A stretch of DNA of 9,423 nt, from NCBI GenBank assembly GCA_946409675.1, contig CAMJXI010000036.1, forward strand, positions 1 to 9,423, given 5' to 3'. A model generated the notes under the pieces. It was not told where the DNA came from and did no database searches. It saw only the letters and a list, made by a program, of their open reading frames with translations. This DNA is from an uncultured Lactobacillus sp. (GTDB taxonomy: Bacteria > Bacillota > Bacilli > Lactobacillales > Lactobacillaceae). The position numbers were made by a program, and so were the translations under genes. The first letter of the stretch is position 1. Every line of letters starts with the position of its first letter. Of this stretch, positions 7,005-9,423 are shown in pieces.

Positions 7005-8057
7005 TTAAACCGTTAAGTTATCAGTTTTGCCTTTCTCGTTGTAGAAACCAAGGAATGGAAAGACAAGCGTGAAGGTCGTTCCTTCACCGACTTCTGACAA
7101 AACGTTTAGTTGATGACCCAATTTAGTCGCCATCTGTTTTGCCAGAAATAAACCGAGTCCAGTCGACTTCGTATTTTGCTTGCGACCATTTTGTCCGGTG
7201 AAGCCTTTTTCAAAAATTCGGGGTAAGTCATCACTGGGAATCCCAATTCCCGAGTCCGTGAATTTTAAGAAGACCTGGTTATTGTTGCGCATGATTTTGA
7301 TGGCTAACTTACCATTTTCCGGGGTGTACTTGATGGCGTTACTGATGAGTTGCGTGATGATAAATTTCAGCCACTTGTCATCCGTTAAAACTTCTTCATC
7401 CTCACCCTCAAGCGTGAACGTTAATTTTTTGGCCAACAGATAGTTCATATTTTCAATCACCACATCCTTGGTGACCTTCTTCAACGAATATTTCTGAATC
7501 AAGTAGTCATTTGAGAAATCATCTAAGCGTGAATAATACAGAATTTGTTCAATCAGATGATCGGTTTTTTTGATTTCCTCATTGATCTGGGTGACCTTTT
7601 CCGGTTCAATCTTATCTTGGACCGATTCAATCAAAAGTTGCAGGGCAGTGATAGGAACTTTAATTTCGTGAATCCACTTCGTGATGAAATCTTGTTGGTC
7701 CGTGATTTTCTCCACCAACTCGTTGTTGATCTGCCTATTGTAATTAAGCAAGGCGTTGTATGCTTGTTCGTAGATCTTGTCGGTCTCATTCTCCACCAAC
7801 TCGAGTTTTTCTCCGTAACTTTTTTCTGGGTGTCTTGTACGATAACGAAGTTCCTGGAAAAAGGTTTTCCGGGACCAATACAACAACATTAGAAAGGCGA
7901 TGAAGAAGACGACCCCGAGCAAGTCGAGGTAAAACATCGAACCCGTTCGGACATGGAACCCCGAATCAATCCAGATGACCAGGTTCAAGAATCCCATCCC
8001 CAAAACAAAGGCTAAGAGGTGTGCGAGGTGATCTTTTAAAAATTTCAGAAAACTCAT
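7005..8057 (-). CDS. BceS-like intramembrane-sensing histidine kinase
   Basis: This is a sensor kinase expected to phosphorylate the response regulator encoded just upstream. The 350-residue protein has two N-terminal membrane helices (about 11-31 and 42-61) with only about ten residues outside, no PAS or HAMP domain, and then a dimerisation helix with the phosphoacceptor His130 in FITKWIHEIKVPI. The ATP-binding domain shows the N box (ITQLISNAIKYT, Asn240), G1 (DSGIGIP, Asp268), F box (FEKGFTG) and G2 (STGLGLFLAK, about 298-307). Short loop and sequence style match the BceS/YxdK group, which usually senses through a partner ABC transporter (BceAB type) in response to cell-wall-active peptides. 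No such transporter is in this window. An AGGAGG ribosome site (8061-8066) overlaps the regulator's stop codon, so the two genes are co-transcribed with eight bases between them. The stimulus cannot be read from the sequence. Confidence 0.92.
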   Translation of the reverse strand: MSFLKFLKDHLAHLLAFVLGMGFLNLVIWIDSGFHVRTGSMFYLDLLGVVFFIAFLMLLYWSRKTFFQELRYRTRHPEKSYGEKLELVENETDKIYEQAYNALLNYNRQINNELVEKITDQQDFITKWIHEIKVPITALQLLIESVQDKIEPEKVTQINEEIKKTDHLIEQILYYSRLDDFSNDYLIQKYSLKKVTKDVVIENMNYLLAKKLTFTLEGEDEEVLTDDKWLKFIITQLISNAIKYTPENGKLAIKIMRNNNQVFLKFTDSGIGIPSDDLPRIFEKGFTGQNGRKQNTKSTGLGLFLAKQMATKLGHQLNVLSEVGEGTTFTLVFPFLGFYNEKGKTDNLTV

Positions 8058-8065
8058 ATTTCCTC

Positions 8066-8740
8066 CTAAGGGATTAGGTAGCCCTGACCAACTTTGGTTT
8101 CGATGAAGTCGTGTAAGCCAATCTCGTCAAAACGTTTGCGGAGGCGGTTGATGTTCACTGTTAAGGTATTATCATCCACGAAGCGTTCGTCTTCCCAGAG
8201 GGCGCGTAACAAGCTTTCACGAGAAACAATCTGGCCGTGTTGCCGCATCAAAAATTGGAGCAACTTGTATTCGTTTTTTGAGAGCTCAATCGTCTTATTG
8301 TCAAAAGTGACTACACCGTTTGCGAGGTTGAGCGTCACGTCATTGTGCACTAGTTCCTCGTTGTTTTGCTCAGTGTAGTTATATGATCTGCGTAATAAGG
8401 CGTTGATTTTGGCCATCAGCACTTCGGTTGAGAAAGGCTTTGGCACATAGTCGTCTGCTCCCATATTCATCGCCATCACCATATCCATGTTGGCGTTACG
8501 TGAGGAAATAAAAATAATTGGAACTTGCGAAACTTCGCGGATTTTTTGGTTCCAATAAAAGCCGTCATAAACTGGTAGATTGATATCCATCAAGACCAAG
8601 TCGGCTTTTTTTTCTTCAAAAATTTCCATGACCTTCTCAAATTCAGTGACTTTAATTGGTTCCAGTTGCCATTTAGTTAATGTTTCGGCGACAAGCTGGG
8701 AAATGATTGGATCGTCTTCGACGATGAGTATTTTATACAT
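8066..8740 (-). CDS. OmpR-family response regulator (BceR-like)
   Basis: This is a transcription factor switched on by phosphorylation from the adjacent kinase. The 224-residue product has a receiver domain (about 1-118) with acidic pocket Asp9-Asp10, phosphoacceptor Asp52 (LVLMDINLP), the conserved Ser at 79 or 80 and Lys101-Pro102. An OmpR/PhoB winged helix follows (about 130-224), with the recognition helix near DNTLTVNINRLRKRFD and the end motif VGQGYLIP. The ATG at 8738-8740 follows a TAGAGG ribosome site (8751-8756). It is the first gene of a two-gene minus-strand operon with the kinase and is divergent from glmS. It resembles regulators of peptide-antibiotic detoxification modules, but its targets are not visible here; there is no bceAB next door. 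Confidence 0.93.
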   Translation of the reverse strand: MYKILIVEDDPIISQLVAETLTKWQLEPIKVTEFEKVMEIFEEKKADLVLMDINLPVYDGFYWNQKIREVSQVPIIFISSRNANMDMVMAMNMGADDYVPKPFSTEVLMAKINALLRRSYNYTEQNNEELVHNDVTLNLANGVVTFDNKTIELSKNEYKLLQFLMRQHGQIVSRESLLRALWEDERFVDDNTLTVNINRLRKRFDEIGLHDFIETKVGQGYLIP

Positions 8741-8772
8741 TGTTTAATTACCTCTAAGGAATAGTTTACATA

Positions 8773-8801
8773 TCTTTAAGAGGGTATGCTAGACCACGCA
8801 A
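8773..8801 (-). promoter_or_regulatory. Weak candidate promoter of the two-component operon
   Basis: On the minus strand TTGCGT (8796-8801) and TAAAGA (8773-8778) are spaced by 17 bases, but the -10 is poor. No better pair was found in the interval. A dre-like half-site lies in the spacer. Confidence 0.3.
8783..8798. promoter_or_regulatory. dre-like half-site (possible NagR operator)
   Basis: CTAGACCAC (8789-8797) is a perfect core plus right half of the palindromic dre operator AGTGGTCTAGACCACT recognised by NagR/YvoA of the GntR family. The left half (GGTATG) is poorly conserved. The site lies in the interval between the response regulator gene and glmS. Confidence 0.4.
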
Positions 8802-8856
8802 AATTAACTTAATATTTTGGCTGGACGAAATAAATGGACCAATTTTCAAAATGTGA

Positions 8857-8874
8857 CTATACCAATTATAAATT
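8857..8874 (+). repeat. 18-bp direct repeat, copy 1 (dre-like operator with a -10-like box)
   Basis: CTATACCAATTATAAATT occurs here and again, identically, 88 bases downstream. Read on the minus strand with its flank it gives ATTGGTATAG, sharing the TGGT half and TA core of GntR-family dre sites (10 of 16 positions of the palindrome). It ends six bases upstream of the glmS P1 -35. Confidence 0.7.
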
Positions 8875-8879
8875 AATTG

Positions 8880-8908
8880 TTGACACGGCTACTAAAAACC
8901 ACTAATAT
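8880..8908 (+). promoter_or_regulatory. glmS promoter P1
   Basis: A perfect TTGACA (8880-8885) and TAATAT (8903-8908) at 17 bases form the strongest promoter in the interval. The predicted leader to the glmS ATG is about 80 bases. Confidence 0.75.
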
Positions 8909-8931
8909 GTGGATATTGACGTTAGAATATG

Positions 8932-8960
8932 TTGATAAATCAATCTATACCAATTATAAA
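8932..8960 (+). promoter_or_regulatory. glmS promoter P2, overlapped by repeat copy 2
   Basis: TTGATA (8932-8937) and TATAAA (8955-8960) at 17 bases form a second good promoter. Its spacer and -10 lie inside the second 18-bp repeat, so a protein bound to the repeat would block it directly. Confidence 0.6.
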
Positions 8961-8962
8961 TT
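8945..8962 (+). repeat. 18-bp direct repeat, copy 2 (dre-like operator)
   Basis: This is the identical second copy of CTATACCAATTATAAATT. It covers the -10 of P2, and with P1 active it would lie about 30-45 bases inside the transcribed leader. Two identical AT-rich 18-mers flanking the main promoter suggest paired operators. Confidence 0.7.
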
Positions 8963-8996
8963 GAAAAATAAAATGATCTTAAGGATGGTAAAAAGT

Positions 8997-9378
8997 ATGT
9001 GCGGAATAGTCGGTGTTACAGGAACGAGTCTTTGCAAGGAGATTTTGATTGAGGGACTCGAGAAGCTCGAATATCGCGGCTACGATTCTGCCGGTGTTTA
9101 TATTAATGATTTAAAGGGTGACGACTTCTTGGTTAAACGAGTTGGACGCATCGCTAATCTGAAAGAAGCTCTTACACCAGAGGTCCAAGGTGAAACGGGG
9201 ATTGGCCATACCAGATGGGCAACGCATGGTGTGCCAACCGAAGCCAATGCGCACCCTCATTTCTCAAATGATGAGCGATTTTACTTGGTTCATAACGGGG
9301 TCATCGATAACTTTACGCAATTGCGTGACCAATATCTGGTCGACGTTGACCTGAAGAGCGAGACCGATACAGAAGTTA
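8997..9378 (+). CDS. glmS: Glutamine--fructose-6-phosphate aminotransferase GlmS, N-terminal part only
   Basis: GlmS makes glucosamine-6-phosphate from fructose-6-phosphate and glutamine, the entry step to amino sugars for peptidoglycan. Only the start of the glutaminase domain is present: 127 of about 600 residues. The catalytic Cys2 (MCGIVGV), LEYRGYDSAG, GIGHTRWATHG, NAHPH and VHNGVIDN are all intact, as is SETDTEV just before the break. The ATG at 8997 is required because Cys must become residue 1 after Met removal; in-frame upstream codons from 8877 would bury it. AAGGATGG (8981-8988) is the ribosome site. Genomic sequence ends at about 9378. The reading frame continues to a TGA at 9399-9401 only through adapter bases, which produce the false tail KIGRAHV. 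The gene is cut by the end of the contig, not broken in the organism as far as can be seen. Confidence 0.96.
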
Positions 9379-9423
9379 AGATCGGAAGAGCACACGTCTG
9401 AACTCCAGTCACCAATGGAAATC
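9379..9423 (+). other. Illumina adapter read-through (not genomic)
   Basis: Bases 9379-9412 match the 34-base Illumina TruSeq indexed adapter beginning AGATCGGAAGAGCACACGTC. They are followed by an eight-base index-like stretch, CAATGGAA (9413-9420), and ATC, the first bases of the adapter segment that follows an index. This is sequencing-library sequence left at the contig end and should be trimmed. Confidence 0.98.

Noticed and set aside
8766..8779. BceR-like box TTACA-N4-TTTAA upstream of the response regulator
   Set aside because: It differs by one base from the TNACA-N4-TGTAA pattern, but it lies between the candidate -35 and the gene, where an activator would not normally bind, and such AT-rich matches arise easily by chance.
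8877..8996. Longer in-frame start for glmS beginning at 8877
   Set aside because: It would put 40 residues before the catalytic Cys, which must be the N-terminal residue in mature GlmS. It also lies in promoter sequence.
9379..9423. Terminal 45 bases as a novel junction or attachment site
   Set aside because: They are fully explained as Illumina adapter and index.

Overview
The window comes from a low-GC Gram-positive bacterium, most likely Lactobacillaceae (a Lactobacillus-type lactic acid bacterium). The evidence is the ClpE chaperone, the HPr/EI pair with a Bacillota-type regulatory Ser46, a CopY/CopB copper module, a BceRS-type two-component system, a CIRCE element and AGGAGG-type ribosome binding sites. 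Genus and species cannot be read from the sequence with confidence. Almost everything is core or common accessory lactobacillus content. I see no transposase, phage gene, CRISPR array, tRNA or rRNA.

Layout from left to right: (1) 1-56, sequence that does not belong to the ClpE reading frame; (2) clpE on the minus strand, missing its C-terminal part at the left edge, with a CIRCE operator across its promoter; (3) a 61-codon gene of unknown function on the plus strand; (4) ptsH-ptsI, the general PTS phosphotransferase genes, overlapping by one base and closed by a strong terminator; (5) copY-copB, a copper-responsive repressor and a CPH-type P1B copper ATPase behind two perfect cop boxes, closed by a long palindromic terminator; (6) on the minus strand, a response regulator and a short intramembrane-sensing histidine kinase; (7) divergently, on the plus strand, the first 127 codons of glmS.

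The transcription units are separate and each has its own visible control. clpE looks HrcA-controlled (heat and protein stress). ptsHI has a candidate CcpA site. copYB is autorepressed by CopY until copper enters. glmS has tandem promoters overlapped by an 18-bp direct repeat that resembles NagR (GntR family) dre operators. The distance from its promoters to its start codon is too short for a glmS ribozyme.

The two ends need care. Positions 9379-9412 match the Illumina TruSeq adapter, followed by an 8-base index-like stretch and the first three bases of the next adapter segment. Genomic sequence therefore stops at about 9378, and the apparent glmS stop codon is artificial. At the left end ClpE homology stops abruptly at about position 57, which may be an assembly chimera or a real disruption. 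I did not find a convincing undescribed biological system. The most interesting biology is the regulatory architecture of glmS, the CIRCE-clpE promoter, the atypical CopY metal-binding tail and the five-unit Met/His repeat of CopB.
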